Source: Croceibacterium selenioxidans (lineage in GTDB: Bacteria > Pseudomonadota > Alphaproteobacteria > Sphingomonadales > Sphingomonadaceae). Taken from it: DNA of 64,000 bases. The stretch spans positions 1 through 64,000 of the forward strand of contig NZ_JAHFVK010000002.1 in NCBI RefSeq assembly GCF_018599195.1, in the 5' to 3' direction. The notes under the pieces were generated by a model. It was not told the origin of the DNA, did not search any database, and saw nothing but the letters and a program-made list of their open reading frames with translations. Of the stretch, positions 1-8,130 are shown in pieces. Position 1 is the stretch's first letter, and the number at the start of each line of letters is the position of its first letter. The position numbers were made by a program, and so were the translations under genes.

Positions 1-230
1 GGGGAGTGAGTGTGACCACGGCCTATGACGGCTACGGTCGACTGATCGAATACAACCGCTCGAACGCCGGGGCGCAGAGCTATGTCTACAACGGCCTCGA
101 CGACCGGGTGGCGATGCTAAGCCCGACCGCCACCCGGCGCTTCATCTACGACGCCGACGGCCGCGTGCTCGGTGATTACGTAACGACCGGGACCGATGAA
201 GTTCTTAAACTCCTGCGTTCGCAATTATAG
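1..230 (+). pseudogene. RHS/YD-repeat protein, 3' fragment cut by window edge
   Basis: The frame is open at the left edge and ends at position 230. It encodes about 75 residues with typical YD-repeat spacing (AYDGYGRL, YVYNGLDD, RFIYDADGRVLGDY). These match the segment just before the end of an RHS core. An intact protein would continue with the [10 protein letters not shown]-type core end and a variable tip. Here the frame instead runs out about ten codons after GDYVTTGTDEV, at LLRSQL, so the core end and tip are missing. It is probably the stump of a larger plus-strand RHS gene to the left, broken where the next gene was joined. The call of RHS family is firm. Whether the stump is still translated cannot be judged from this piece. 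Confidence 0.7.
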
Positions 231-233
231 GAG

Positions 234-1172
234 ATGAACTTGTTTAGCCGATCCAGATCGTTTCTTGCTATCACCGCCCTAGGGTTCACCGTATGCGCAA
301 CCCCTGCCTCCGCAGAGTGCTCTGTTCCCAACGTGCTGACTAATGGTGAAGTGGCTGATGCCACTGAGATCATGGAAAATTTCAACGCCCTCGCACGCTG
401 CACCGATAGCACGAACGAAGCGGTGGTCACGACGTCGGGCGCCCCTAGGCCAGGCGAGATCGCCGTTTTTAGCAGCGACAAAGTTGTCAGGGGAGGTGAT
501 CTTCTGGGCGATGTGACCACCTCTGGAAGCGTAGCCACTACGTTGTCGACGACCGGGGTTACGCCCGGCACGTACCTCAACCCGACCCTGACAGTTGACG
601 CAAAGGGAAGAATAACTGCAGCGTCCAACGGTTCGGCGCCCGGGGTTGGAAGTGGGAGTGCCGAATGGACCGAGTTGACACTCGTGAACCCTGGTGCTGA
701 AACAGGAACTACGGCGGGATGGACGCAGGAAGGGGGTGGGTTCACCCCTACAACAGCCAATCCCTCCGGCCACACGATGACGCCAATCGACGGAACTTAT
801 GCGTTCACCGCCACGGCGAACGCGGCTCCCAAAATGTACCAAGTCGTCGATCTGTCCACTTTCGCCAAGGAGATCGATAACGGATCCGTCTCCGCCATGC
901 TGGAGGCCGCAGCTGCGGACACCTACTCGGCGGGCGAAAATCCCGTTGTCTTTATCGACTTCCGGGATGCATCCAACACTAGCCTCGGGATGGTTGTAAG
1001 CCCCATGGCTACTCGCTCTATCGGGGCTGGCAAGTGGCGCATTCTAAACGTTTCGGGCCGAATTCCGCCTCTCGCTCGATCCATGCTTCTCTATGTCTGG
1101 GCAGATAGGGTCGACGGCAGCAACAACAACGTGGCCTTTGACCGCGTAAAGGCTTTCCTGAGTGGTTATTGA
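234..1172 (+). CDS. Secreted protein with phage-tail-like motif and lectin-like C-terminal region
   Basis: About 312 residues. A Sec signal peptide covers roughly residues 1-27 and ends in PASA before ECSVPNVL. Residues about 85-135 carry the segment GTYLNPTLTVDAKGRI. This resembles a low-complexity motif of phage tail fibres and tail-like secreted proteins (GTYTNATVTVDAxGRV). The C-terminal 165 residues begin with LVNPGAETGTTAGWT, the usual opening of discoidin- or CBM-like jelly-roll domains, so binding to a sugar or surface is a reasonable guess. The GGAG at 230-233 abuts the ATG at 234. A TTG at 240 would be better spaced and shortens the protein by two residues. It follows the broken RHS gene with almost no gap. 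No function is assigned. Confidence 0.6.
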   Translation: MNLFSRSRSFLAITALGFTVCATPASAECSVPNVLTNGEVADATEIMENFNALARCTDSTNEAVVTTSGAPRPGEIAVFSSDKVVRGGDLLGDVTTSGSVATTLSTTGVTPGTYLNPTLTVDAKGRITAASNGSAPGVGSGSAEWTELTLVNPGAETGTTAGWTQEGGGFTPTTANPSGHTMTPIDGTYAFTATANAAPKMYQVVDLSTFAKEIDNGSVSAMLEAAAADTYSAGENPVVFIDFRDASNTSLGMVVSPMATRSIGAGKWRILNVSGRIPPLARSMLLYVWADRVDGSNNNVAFDRVKAFLSGY

Positions 1173-1198
1173 TTGATATGGCTTTCTCAGAGCAACGT

Positions 1199-1509
1199 GG
1201 GGTCTTGTCAGACGAACGTCGCAGTCGGTGCGTGAAGCTGCTAGCGGCGGAAAATGACACGCAAATCCAGAGCCTTACCAGCACGCCCGTTTCGCCGCTT
1301 CAACTCGTCGCCTGAGGTCATCCGTCTTGGGGTGATGATGACGTCAGGTTCCCACTGAGCTTGCGCAACGTGGAGGATCTGCTGTTCGAACGCGGAATCG
1401 ACGTCTGCCACGAAACGTTACGTTTCTGGTGGAACCGGTTCGGGCCGATGTTCGCAGCAGAGGTCCGGCGTCGGCGCGTGAGCCGAATGCGTGGCTTTCG
1501 TCACTGGCG
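1199..1509 (+). mobile_element. IS6-family element relic, left end with frameshifted transposase N-terminus
   Basis: The end GGGTCTTGTCAGACGAACG starts at about 1200, and the transposase N-terminus begins at ATG 1254 (TRKSRALPARPFRRFN). A small indel near 1340 shifts the frame. The protein then continues in another frame as [32 protein letters not shown] and [14 protein letters not shown]. These are hallmark segments of IS6 (IS26/IS6100-like) transposases. The catalytic DDE region and the right end are absent, and homology stops near 1509 inside the orphan RHS tip on the other strand. The same left end recurs at 15899 in the same orientation. The element cannot be active. Confidence 0.8.
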
Positions 1510-2095
1510 CTCCATGCGCAACTCCAATTTCCAAATTGAAGCTAATACCTCGATCAGCCAAGAAGAACGTTGTCCCGGCACCGAGACCGAACGAAGCTCT
1601 ACCCCCACTACACCGATCGTCATGTTGTGGCGCGTTATACGCATGCGCCAACGTGGTCGGAAAGAACCCCGGATACCGCGGGATCATTGCGAGGAGGCTC
1701 GGCGGACGTGACCCGCCCGGTGTGTAGAAATGGCCGACCTCGCCGCCCAGGTTGGGAATGTTGGGATGAGGCCTGTCCGCGCAAACCCCGATATCTCCCG
1801 GGCCCAGGTTCATCGTCGTAAGCTCGGAGGCGGAACACTTTCGCAACCCGCTCGGATCGAACCGGTTCACCGGATCATTCCCGACATAGGAGTAAAGGTT
1901 CATCCCATCGCCGTAGCCGATGGGGTCGGCCTGCATGAACCGGCCGAGCGTGGGCGAGTACATCCGGGCTTCGTAATAATACATGCCCAGTTCCGGCAGC
2001 CATGCCTGGCCGGTGTATTGGAACCGGCCGACGTTCTTGGAGCCGGGGATGCCGTACTCGTCGTAGCTGTTGGGCTGGAGTGCATTGCCGTCACA
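1418..2095 (-). pseudogene. Orphan RHS C-terminal tip with remnant core end
   Basis: Read on minus, the frame opens after a stop near 2098. It carries the RHS core end ([47 protein letters not shown]) and then a variable tip. There is no N-terminal core and no proper start. An ATG at 1984 exists inside the core segment. DNA from 1866 to 2072 is a near-identical, gapless copy of 3691-3897 in the full RHS gene. The tip shares with that gene a linker ([19 protein letters not shown]) and a glycine-rich stretch, but not the rest. The last 25-30 residues are read antisense through the IS6 relic, so the natural C-terminus has been lost. This is a displaced tip as found downstream of rhs genes, where recombination can swap tips. 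Confidence 0.75.
1866..2072 (-). repeat. 207-bp direct repeat, copy A (orphan tip)
   Basis: Near-identical to 3691-3897 with no length change. It encodes the RHS core end ([12 protein letters not shown] through YVGNDPVN). Such shared core ends are the sites where orphan tips recombine onto the full-length gene. Confidence 0.85.
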
Positions 2096-2108
2096 ACGCT
2101 ATGCGATC

Positions 2109-2336
2109 TCAGCTCCGGCGGTTTCCAACCGCAAGAGCTGTCAAAAGCAATACCACGAATATGAATACCCTTAAAAGTAATACAACATCCTCATCTATAA
2201 ATTTAGAAATAGCAATTGTTATGCCGAAGAATATAAAATATAGTACAACTATTAATAAAATGAATAAGCACCCCTCAAAATTATTTGGCACATACGCTGA
2301 ACCTACTTTTGTAAACCACTTCTTATCTTTAGTCAT
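2109..2336 (-). CDS. Small two-helix membrane protein, candidate RHS immunity protein
   Basis: 75 residues with two strongly hydrophobic segments (about 22-45 and 50-70; LFILLIVVLYFIFFG and VVLLLRVFIFVVLLL). The gene is AT-rich compared with its surroundings. It starts two bases after the stop of the preceding minus-strand orphan tip at 2339. Known RHS loci place a small immunity gene directly after each toxic tip, and a membrane immunity protein would suit a membrane-active tip. No family was recognised. The immunity role is inferred only from position, size and composition. Confidence 0.5.
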   Translation of the reverse strand: MTKDKKWFTKVGSAYVPNNFEGCLFILLIVVLYFIFFGITIAISKFIDEDVVLLLRVFIFVVLLLTALAVGNRRS

Positions 2337-2338
2337 GC

Positions 2339-2706
2339 TTAGTAATCGTCTTCCCGCAAGATCGTTGTTTGGATGTCGTAAATGCTGGCGTCGAACGAGA
2401 GGCCGGCCGAAGGTCCCCCACTCAATGTGAATATGCCATTCTCACCAAATGATCCGCTTACAGCTACTGGCCCAACGTTAAGGCTGACAGCAGTGTCGTT
2501 ACCTACAAGATCGCTTGGTTGTTGCGCGTTAGAGAATATCAAGCCCGCTTCCACCCCAACGGATCCGCCCGCTACAACGCCGCCTCGGCCAGCCATGCCT
2601 GCGATACCCCTCTCCATTTCATTTGTTATTGTGAAAAATTCAAGAATAAGAAATATGAATGGTATCGCGGTCGAAACGCAGGCAAATATTTTTAATCCTT
2701 TGGACG
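2339..2706 (-). pseudogene. Second orphan RHS-type tip, no core
   Basis: On minus the frame is open from a TAG at about 2707 down to the stop at 2339. The only usable start is the ATG at 2617, which gives 92 residues. The glycine-rich stretch GIAGMAGRGGVVAGG parallels SAGMAGLGLVAGG in the tip of the full-length RHS protein. It ends in SFDASIYDIQTTILREDDY. Upstream in the same frame, without a start codon, lies a hydrophobic run (KIFACVSTAIPFIFLILEFF). It therefore looks like a tip that has lost its core and possibly part of itself. AT-rich composition supports separate origin. A free-standing small gene starting at 2617 is the alternative. Confidence 0.5.
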
Positions 2707-2761
2707 TTTGTAGGGACCTTTTCTTTACCTAGACCATATCAACACCCACCCGTGCCGTCAT

Positions 2762-3061
2762 TTACATATCGCAAGAGCAGCCGCAACTATTACAGTTCTT
2801 CTCAAATGGCCAAACTGGAAATGTTATTGAAAAGAACCTCCCCCTACAACACGGGCATTTCACGGAAATCAAAAAAAATAATCCAGTTACAGGCCCAAAT
2901 ATAGAAGAAATAACTATCAATACGGCGAGTATAAGCCCTAATTCCGGTATAATATTAAATAGCATTACATCTAAACATAATGCAATAAGAGTTCCATAAA
3001 CAATTGACCGCATAATTTTGCCCGCAGATACCGGGCCTACCCCTCTAGCATCCGAAGTCAT
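2762..3061 (-). CDS. Membrane protein with cysteine-rich tail, candidate immunity partner of the RHS tip
   Basis: About 99 residues from the ATG at 3061 (MTSDARGVG). An earlier ATG at 3091 would lengthen the overlap with the RHS gene, which ends at 3045. Two hydrophobic segments (about IVYGTLIALCLDVMLF and LILAVLIVISSIFG) are followed by a short tail with six cysteines in CPCC and CNSCGCSC spacing. The tail looks like a small zinc ribbon or a disulfide-rich end. The overlap with the 3' end of the RHS tip is the arrangement expected of a cognate immunity gene. No family was recognised. The DNA is AT-rich, like the other tip-associated genes. Confidence 0.5.
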   Translation of the reverse strand: MTSDARGVGPVSAGKIMRSIVYGTLIALCLDVMLFNIIPELGLILAVLIVISSIFGPVTGLFFLISVKCPCCRGRFFSITFPVWPFEKNCNSCGCSCDM

Positions 3062-6000
3062 AAATAGTCCTCGTTGCTTGTTCACCTCCAAGAATATATG
3101 CTACAATTCCCCCGTAATTAAAACCAGCCCCGCCCTTACTAAGGATTCCGCCTATTCCTCCAGTCAACAAGTCTTTGGCGGAGACGCCTATCTTGACGTC
3201 AACTTCGCCATATTCACCGAGAGATGATCTTCCATCTGACGACACCTGTCCATTCATTCCGCCTGAGATGGGACTTGCTATCCCTGCGATTCCTGCGCCC
3301 AAACGCATGGAGCTAGTGAGGCTTACTCGCCCGTTGTCTTCGATTGTCAGGGTTTCACTACCGCCTGCTACAAGGCCCAAACCCGCCATCCCCGCAGAGC
3401 TTGCAAAAATGTTTGTCCCCGGTAGCCTATCGAGGATCTCGCAACTGGCGCTCTTCTTCATCCGTAGCGGCGAAGCATGAACCAATGTCGTCGGAAAGAA
3501 GGCGGGATATCTCGGAATCATCGTAAGCAGGCTCGGCGCACGTGATCCGCCGTTTGTGTAGAAACGCTCGATGTCCCGAACAACCCGGTCCGACGGACCT
3601 CCTGACCCCGGCATGCCGACATCGGCACAGAGCGTCCCCATAGGCGTTCCTGGAGGACAGTCCTTGGCCAGGCCGGTTCCATCAAGATAATTCACCGGAT
3701 CATTCCCGACATAGGCGTACAGGTTCATCCCGTCGCCGTATCCGATGGGGTCGGCCTGCATGAACCGGCCGAGCGTGGGCGAGTACATCCGGGCTTTGTA
3801 GTAATACATGCCCAGTTCCGGCAGCCATGCCTGGCCGGTGTATTGGAACCGGCCGACGTTCTTGGAGCCGGGGATGCCGTACTCGTCGTAGCTGTTGACA
3901 TTGACCACCTTCCCGCCGCCGTCGGTCACCGCAATGATCGAGCCGCGCTCGTCGGTATGAAGATAGCGGCGTTCCGCATGGCTCACGCCGCCGCCTTCAA
4001 ACCACGCCATCGGATCGTCGCCCGCGCTAGCTCCGTGGACATAGCGCCGCAGTACCGTGCCGCCGGTGCTGTATTCGATCACCATGTCACCGCCATCGTA
4101 GAGGAACCGCGTGGTCCCGGTCGTGCTGCCGGTAACCTCGTAAAGACGACCTAGCGGATCGTAGGCCATGTTAGCGCTTGTCCCGCCACCTGAGCGAGCG
4201 ACCAGGCGACTCTCCACATCGTAGGTGTAGCTATTTGTACCGTCCGAGGTCAGGTTGCCGTTGCCATCGTATGCGAAGGTCTTTCCCGCAACTACAGTGT
4301 ACTGATTGAGCCCGTTGCCGGTGTAGCTACGGGTGACATCGACCCCATCTTTCCAGATATAATGGTCATTGCTCCTGGAGCGAGTGGCGATCTGGCCGGC
4401 GGGGTTGTACGTTACATCGCTTCTCGTACCGTAGGACCCAGTCATCTCGTGCCCGACCATCGTGAAGCGTCCAAGCGCGTTCCATTCAAAATGGGTCTTA
4501 TGCCCCCAGGCACCTTCAACCGTGTTCAGGCGATACAGATACGACAATTGTCCTGCTGGAGTGCGCGCCAGATAAAAGAGAGACGCCCCGTTCTGATTTA
4601 GTGTGCTTAGCGCCCCGGAAGAATTTCGGTTATATGTGAGATATTTGCCATCCGGATGAGTCAATTCCGTCCGATTGCCCGCAACGTCGTATTGGTACGC
4701 GAGAGTTCGCGCGGTCCCGTCAACGTTAGTTGTCGCAAATGTAAGTTGGCTGAGCGCGTTGTAGGTGTTCGTGACACCCGGCCCCGACGCGTTGTCGAAC
4801 CGGGCGTAGGTCAGGTTTCCGAACAGATCGTAGCCGAAATAGGTATCACGCGAGTGCGCAGTGGCGAGACCGGACCTCTCGGGCACGATCTTGGACGTGA
4901 GCCGTCCGAGATTGTCGTAGCCATATGTCAGCGTCTCTCCGCGTCGGGTTCGAAAACTCGTGACGTTGCCAACTGCGTCGTAACCGAGTTGTTCGTAATC
5001 GGTGGCCGAGCTCTTATCGGCACCCTTGGTCGTTGACGGGAACAGCGTCCTCACAAGGCGGCTATGTCCATCGTATTCGTAGGTCGTTAGGTTGTTCTCG
5101 GCGTCCTTGACCGTCGCTACGTTGCCATTGGGCGTAAAAGTAAGGCTCCGATCATTTGCTGCGGCACTCGTGCCATAACCGCTCGTGACCATCTTCACCC
5201 GGCCAAGTGCATCGTAAGTGTTGTAAGTCACGCGGTCAGGGCCATGCGCCCCGTTGGTTTGAGTAGGGCTGCAACTCGACGGTAGGGTGCCCCAACTCGC
5301 CGTATCCATCCGCAGGATCGTGCATTGCACTCGCCCAAGACTGTCATAGCGGGTGTCGATCACCTGATGGTCAGTTGTGTTGTGCCTCAATTTCTGCCGC
5401 ACAGGTCGTCCGTAAGTGTCGAACTCGACGAGTGTATTGCTTAGCGGGCTGAATGCCGCCCAATCGGCGTCCGACTGGCTGTTTACCGTACCTTTCTCGG
5501 CCATATAAAGCTGACCATTCGCGTTGTAGCTATAGCGTGTCGCCTGAAACTTCGCCGTTCCGGCGTCATCAGGATCGGGCCTTATTTCGCCCACGACTTG
5601 ACCCGCGGCATTGTAGCGCACGCGCGTCGTATCGCCCGCGCCCGGAAGTGGTCCGTCGACAGCGACCACGCGGCCGGCGCTGTCGTAAGACCGCGTGGTG
5701 GTCGCGGCGAGGGCACCGTCGCCCCGCGATATGGTCTCGCTGACCGGCAGAAGATTGTTCGCAGTCCCCGCTGCTTGTGGGCCGTAGTTGATGACGACCT
5801 TCCGTTCATCAGTGCCGCCAGCACAGCTCGCAGTCGTGCGGCAAGCCGAGACCTGAGTGGGTAAAGTGATGTTCGAGCCCGACGCGACGATCGATCCCGA
5901 GCTGTTCCGATAATAGGCCTGTCGCGGCGAGTAGGTGACGCGAGTCTCAGGCCGCACGCCGTTCGCATCCGCGGGCAACTTGATAGAGGTCACGCCGCCG

Positions 6001-7505
6001 TGCGTCTGGTCGTACGCGTAGTTGGTCACCTGTCCTCTAGCGTCGGTCGTACTCGTAGGTTTGCGGCAGGTCACAAGGTTGGCACATGAAGTCGGGAAAG
6101 TTGCCTTCTCGACAATGTCCGCCGGCGTCCCCGGCGTCTTGGCAACCGAACGGCGCTCGGTGATGTTGGCCAGGCTGTCGCGTGTCAGCTGGAGATAGTT
6201 GCCCTCCGGGTAAGTGATGCGGCTCAGGCGGAACTTCGCATCGTAGGAGTAGCTCGTAGCGTTGTTCAGAGCATCTTTGACGGACAATAGTCTGGAGTTC
6301 TGGTTCTCGCTGGGATCATACCGAAATGTATAAGTGGTCTTGGCGCCGGCAGGATCCGTAACCGTTCCACTCGATGTTGCAGGCAATGACGCAAGAGCCC
6401 AATTGTATGTCCAGGTCTGGCCGTTCCGGGTGACAGATTTGACTGGCCCGGAAACCGACTTCTGTGCTTCAACCCGAATGTTGTCGAACCCACCAGCGGT
6501 ACCGCTCGGCCGCCTGATGCTGATGGCCCGACTTCCCCCTTCGGCTACGGGATTAGTTGAGGCCGTCTTCGAAACCGTGGTGGTTTGCCCGGCCGCGTTC
6601 GTGACGGAAATCTTGTCCACGTTGTAAGCGAAAGTCAGACGCGGCGCGCCAGACGTTGGCGTGCAGGCATTCGACCCGATTGCGCAGCTATTTACCGCCA
6701 TGTTTATGGCGTTGACCGCCACTATTTTTAAAGGACTTGAGGATCCAATCGTGACATTCTTATATTCGAATTGAAGCATGTTCCCATAGTTGTCACTTAT
6801 TGTTTGCGGTCCAACATAATTGTATAGGACCGCCTTGCCCGGATCGATATCCACCAGTCTGTTCGAAATTGTTACGATTTCGCCGATTGGATATTGCACC
6901 TTGCTGACGTGCCATGCGCCGCCCCAACCGCGAGCCGACCTGTACTGTTTGAAGGTAATCTTGCTACCTTCAGCAGTGTGATAGAGAAACTCGTCTACGC
7001 CTTGCTCGACGATGTAGGAATGATCGCCATTGCGCGATTGCCATTTCCGTGGACTGGTCGAAACTTGATCAAACGTCTTATGAGCCTTTGATCCAAAGAC
7101 ATATGGTCCACCTGACTCGTACGATACGGTAACCCATGAACCCGACGTACCTCCCTGCCAGTTATGAAGAACTAGGCGAGCAATTTCCGGGCGCGCATCT
7201 GAAACGTCTTCACTGATTACGTATTCGTATCGCAATAGCGGTCCACTCGATATCGACGTCGCCGGATCGGTCATTCCGAACCGTTGACTCGTAATGTCGA
7301 CCCCGTTCTCGTCGCGTTGGGGGGCCGTTTCGAGGGGGGCAGTTTCGGTGGGTAACGCCTGACCGAATGCCGCGCCCGGCACGCACACCGATGAGGCGCA
7401 CAAGGCCAAGAGGCTCACCTCCCGAGCCAATCTCGCGGAAGAACGCGTGCGCGAAAGTCGCGCGCCGTTGCTCAACGCCAGGCCTTTGTTGTTAGAAAAG
7501 TCCAC
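3045..7505 (-). CDS. Full-length Sec-exported RHS/YD-repeat protein with variable tip
   Basis: 1486 residues. A long signal peptide covers about residues 1-49 (hydrophobic VSLLALCASSVCVPGAAFG). A region to about 330 precedes many YD repeats (for example YSYDAKFRLSRITYPEG, YEYDGHSRLVR, YDNLGRLTSK, YDVAGNRTEL), which in known RHS proteins build a hollow cage. The core ends near residue 1279 with [15 protein letters not shown] and NYLDGTGL, a variant of the usual DPxGL. A tip of about 207 residues follows, rich in glycine, with no recognised catalytic motif. Two displaced tips lie downstream, and a membrane-protein gene overlaps the 3' end. It is divergent from the T4SS operon across 140 bp. Export by Sec is read from the sequence. 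Toxin function and delivery by the adjacent T4SS are inference. Confidence 0.85.
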   Translation of the reverse strand: MDFSNNKGLALSNGARLSRTRSSARLAREVSLLALCASSVCVPGAAFGQALPTETAPLETAPQRDENGVDITSQRFGMTDPATSISSGPLLRYEYVISEDVSDARPEIARLVLHNWQGGTSGSWVTVSYESGGPYVFGSKAHKTFDQVSTSPRKWQSRNGDHSYIVEQGVDEFLYHTAEGSKITFKQYRSARGWGGAWHVSKVQYPIGEIVTISNRLVDIDPGKAVLYNYVGPQTISDNYGNMLQFEYKNVTIGSSSPLKIVAVNAINMAVNSCAIGSNACTPTSGAPRLTFAYNVDKISVTNAAGQTTTVSKTASTNPVAEGGSRAISIRRPSGTAGGFDNIRVEAQKSVSGPVKSVTRNGQTWTYNWALASLPATSSGTVTDPAGAKTTYTFRYDPSENQNSRLLSVKDALNNATSYSYDAKFRLSRITYPEGNYLQLTRDSLANITERRSVAKTPGTPADIVEKATFPTSCANLVTCRKPTSTTDARGQVTNYAYDQTHGGVTSIKLPADANGVRPETRVTYSPRQAYYRNSSGSIVASGSNITLPTQVSACRTTASCAGGTDERKVVINYGPQAAGTANNLLPVSETISRGDGALAATTTRSYDSAGRVVAVDGPLPGAGDTTRVRYNAAGQVVGEIRPDPDDAGTAKFQATRYSYNANGQLYMAEKGTVNSQSDADWAAFSPLSNTLVEFDTYGRPVRQKLRHNTTDHQVIDTRYDSLGRVQCTILRMDTASWGTLPSSCSPTQTNGAHGPDRVTYNTYDALGRVKMVTSGYGTSAAANDRSLTFTPNGNVATVKDAENNLTTYEYDGHSRLVRTLFPSTTKGADKSSATDYEQLGYDAVGNVTSFRTRRGETLTYGYDNLGRLTSKIVPERSGLATAHSRDTYFGYDLFGNLTYARFDNASGPGVTNTYNALSQLTFATTNVDGTARTLAYQYDVAGNRTELTHPDGKYLTYNRNSSGALSTLNQNGASLFYLARTPAGQLSYLYRLNTVEGAWGHKTHFEWNALGRFTMVGHEMTGSYGTRSDVTYNPAGQIATRSRSNDHYIWKDGVDVTRSYTGNGLNQYTVVAGKTFAYDGNGNLTSDGTNSYTYDVESRLVARSGGGTSANMAYDPLGRLYEVTGSTTGTTRFLYDGGDMVIEYSTGGTVLRRYVHGASAGDDPMAWFEGGGVSHAERRYLHTDERGSIIAVTDGGGKVVNVNSYDEYGIPGSKNVGRFQYTGQAWLPELGMYYYKARMYSPTLGRFMQADPIGYGDGMNLYAYVGNDPVNYLDGTGLAKDCPPGTPMGTLCADVGMPGSGGPSDRVVRDIERFYTNGGSRAPSLLTMIPRYPAFFPTTLVHASPLRMKKSASCEILDRLPGTNIFASSAGMAGLGLVAGGSETLTIEDNGRVSLTSSMRLGAGIAGIASPISGGMNGQVSSDGRSSLGEYGEVDVKIGVSAKDLLTGGIGGILSKGGAGFNYGGIVAYILGGEQATRTIYDFGC
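3691..3897 (-). repeat. 207-bp direct repeat, copy B (full-length RHS core end)
   Basis: Partner of 1866-2072. Differences are scattered point changes, for example near the codons for YAYV versus YSYV. Confidence 0.85.
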
Positions 7506-7572
7506 TATTGCCCCTTATTTTGGAAACTGCCGCAAACGATTGGGACCATTTCCAGAGTGGGCATGGGGTCGT

Positions 7573-7594
7573 CGATAAGTAGCACTACCTATCG
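7573..7594. promoter_or_regulatory. Dyad in the divergent RHS/T4SS promoter region, candidate operator
   Basis: Arms CGATAAGTAG and CTACCTATCG are separated by CA, with one mismatched pair. The dyad lies in the 140-bp gap between the RHS gene (minus, start 7505) and the first plus-strand gene (7646). It could let one regulator control both directions. No regulator gene is adjacent. Confidence 0.4.
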
Positions 7595-7645
7595 TGACTG
7601 GCGTGCTGGTGGGTTAGTGCTCTTCGAGAACTGATCGGAGGCTTC

Positions 7646-7861
7646 ATGCTCAAGATATTAGCTGCGGCAATTGCAATGGGATCCGCGGCCCCGTTGGCTT
7701 CGCCCAACCCCTCGGCGTACGAAACCGTGACCTACACCTATGACGCGCGCGGACGACTGGTGAAGGTTGTGCGGACCGGCTCGGTCAACAATAACGAACA
7801 GACCGTCTACAAGCTCGACAAGGACGGCAACCGCACTAACGTCGCCACGACTGGCGCGTGA
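7646..7861 (+). CDS. Small secreted YD-repeat peptide heading the T4SS operon
   Basis: 71 residues. A short signal peptide ends near residue 18 (AIAMGSAAPLAS). It is followed by a single YD-type repeat (TYTYDARGRLVKVVRTG) and VYKLDKDGNRTNV. A GGAG ribosome site lies about 7 bases before the ATG (ATCGGAGGCTTC). It sits 15 bp before virB2 in the same direction, so it belongs to the T4SS transcript. In size and export it resembles the small periplasmic subunits (VirB5, VirB7) that this operon otherwise lacks, but it has no lipobox and no sequence likeness to them. It may be a minimal RHS partner or chaperone. Only the RHS-repeat relationship is visible in the sequence. Confidence 0.65.
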   Translation: MLKILAAAIAMGSAAPLASPNPSAYETVTYTYDARGRLVKVVRTGSVNNNEQTVYKLDKDGNRTNVATTGA

Positions 7862-7876
7862 CGCGCAAGATTGGTG

Positions 7877-8113
7877 ATGACTGATCCTGCTGGCTCCGGC
7901 GTCCTCGTCAATGCCGTCAATTGGCTTCAGGGAACGCTTCTCGGTACCGTCGCCACGACCGTCGCCGTCATTGCGGTGGCGGCTGTGGGCTTCTTGATGC
8001 TGACCGGCCGCATCAACTGGCGGCACGGCGCAGTAGTCATTGTCGGGTGCTTTGTGCTGTTCGGCGCCGCCAGCATCGTTGCCGGAATTCGCGCCACCGC
8101 CATTGGCGGCTAA
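7877..8113 (+). CDS. virB2: VirB2/TrbC-family T4SS pilin
   Basis: About 78 residues from the ATG at 7877. In-frame TTG and GTG codons lie just upstream at 7871 and 7874. Two hydrophobic helices (LLGTVATTVAVIAVAAVGFLML and AVVIVGCFVLFGAASIVAGI) flank a short polar loop, TGRINWRHG. That loop motif is typical of TrbC/VirB2 pilins, which form the pilus of P-type type IV secretion systems. The N-terminus is short and has no clear cleavable signal. It is followed 17 bp later by virB3. Family assignment is good from topology, the loop motif and gene order. A second VirB2-like gene closes the operon at 15489. Confidence 0.85.
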   Translation: MTDPAGSGVLVNAVNWLQGTLLGTVATTVAVIAVAAVGFLMLTGRINWRHGAVVIVGCFVLFGAASIVAGIRATAIGG

Positions 8114-8130
8114 TCAGTCGGAGAGGCACG

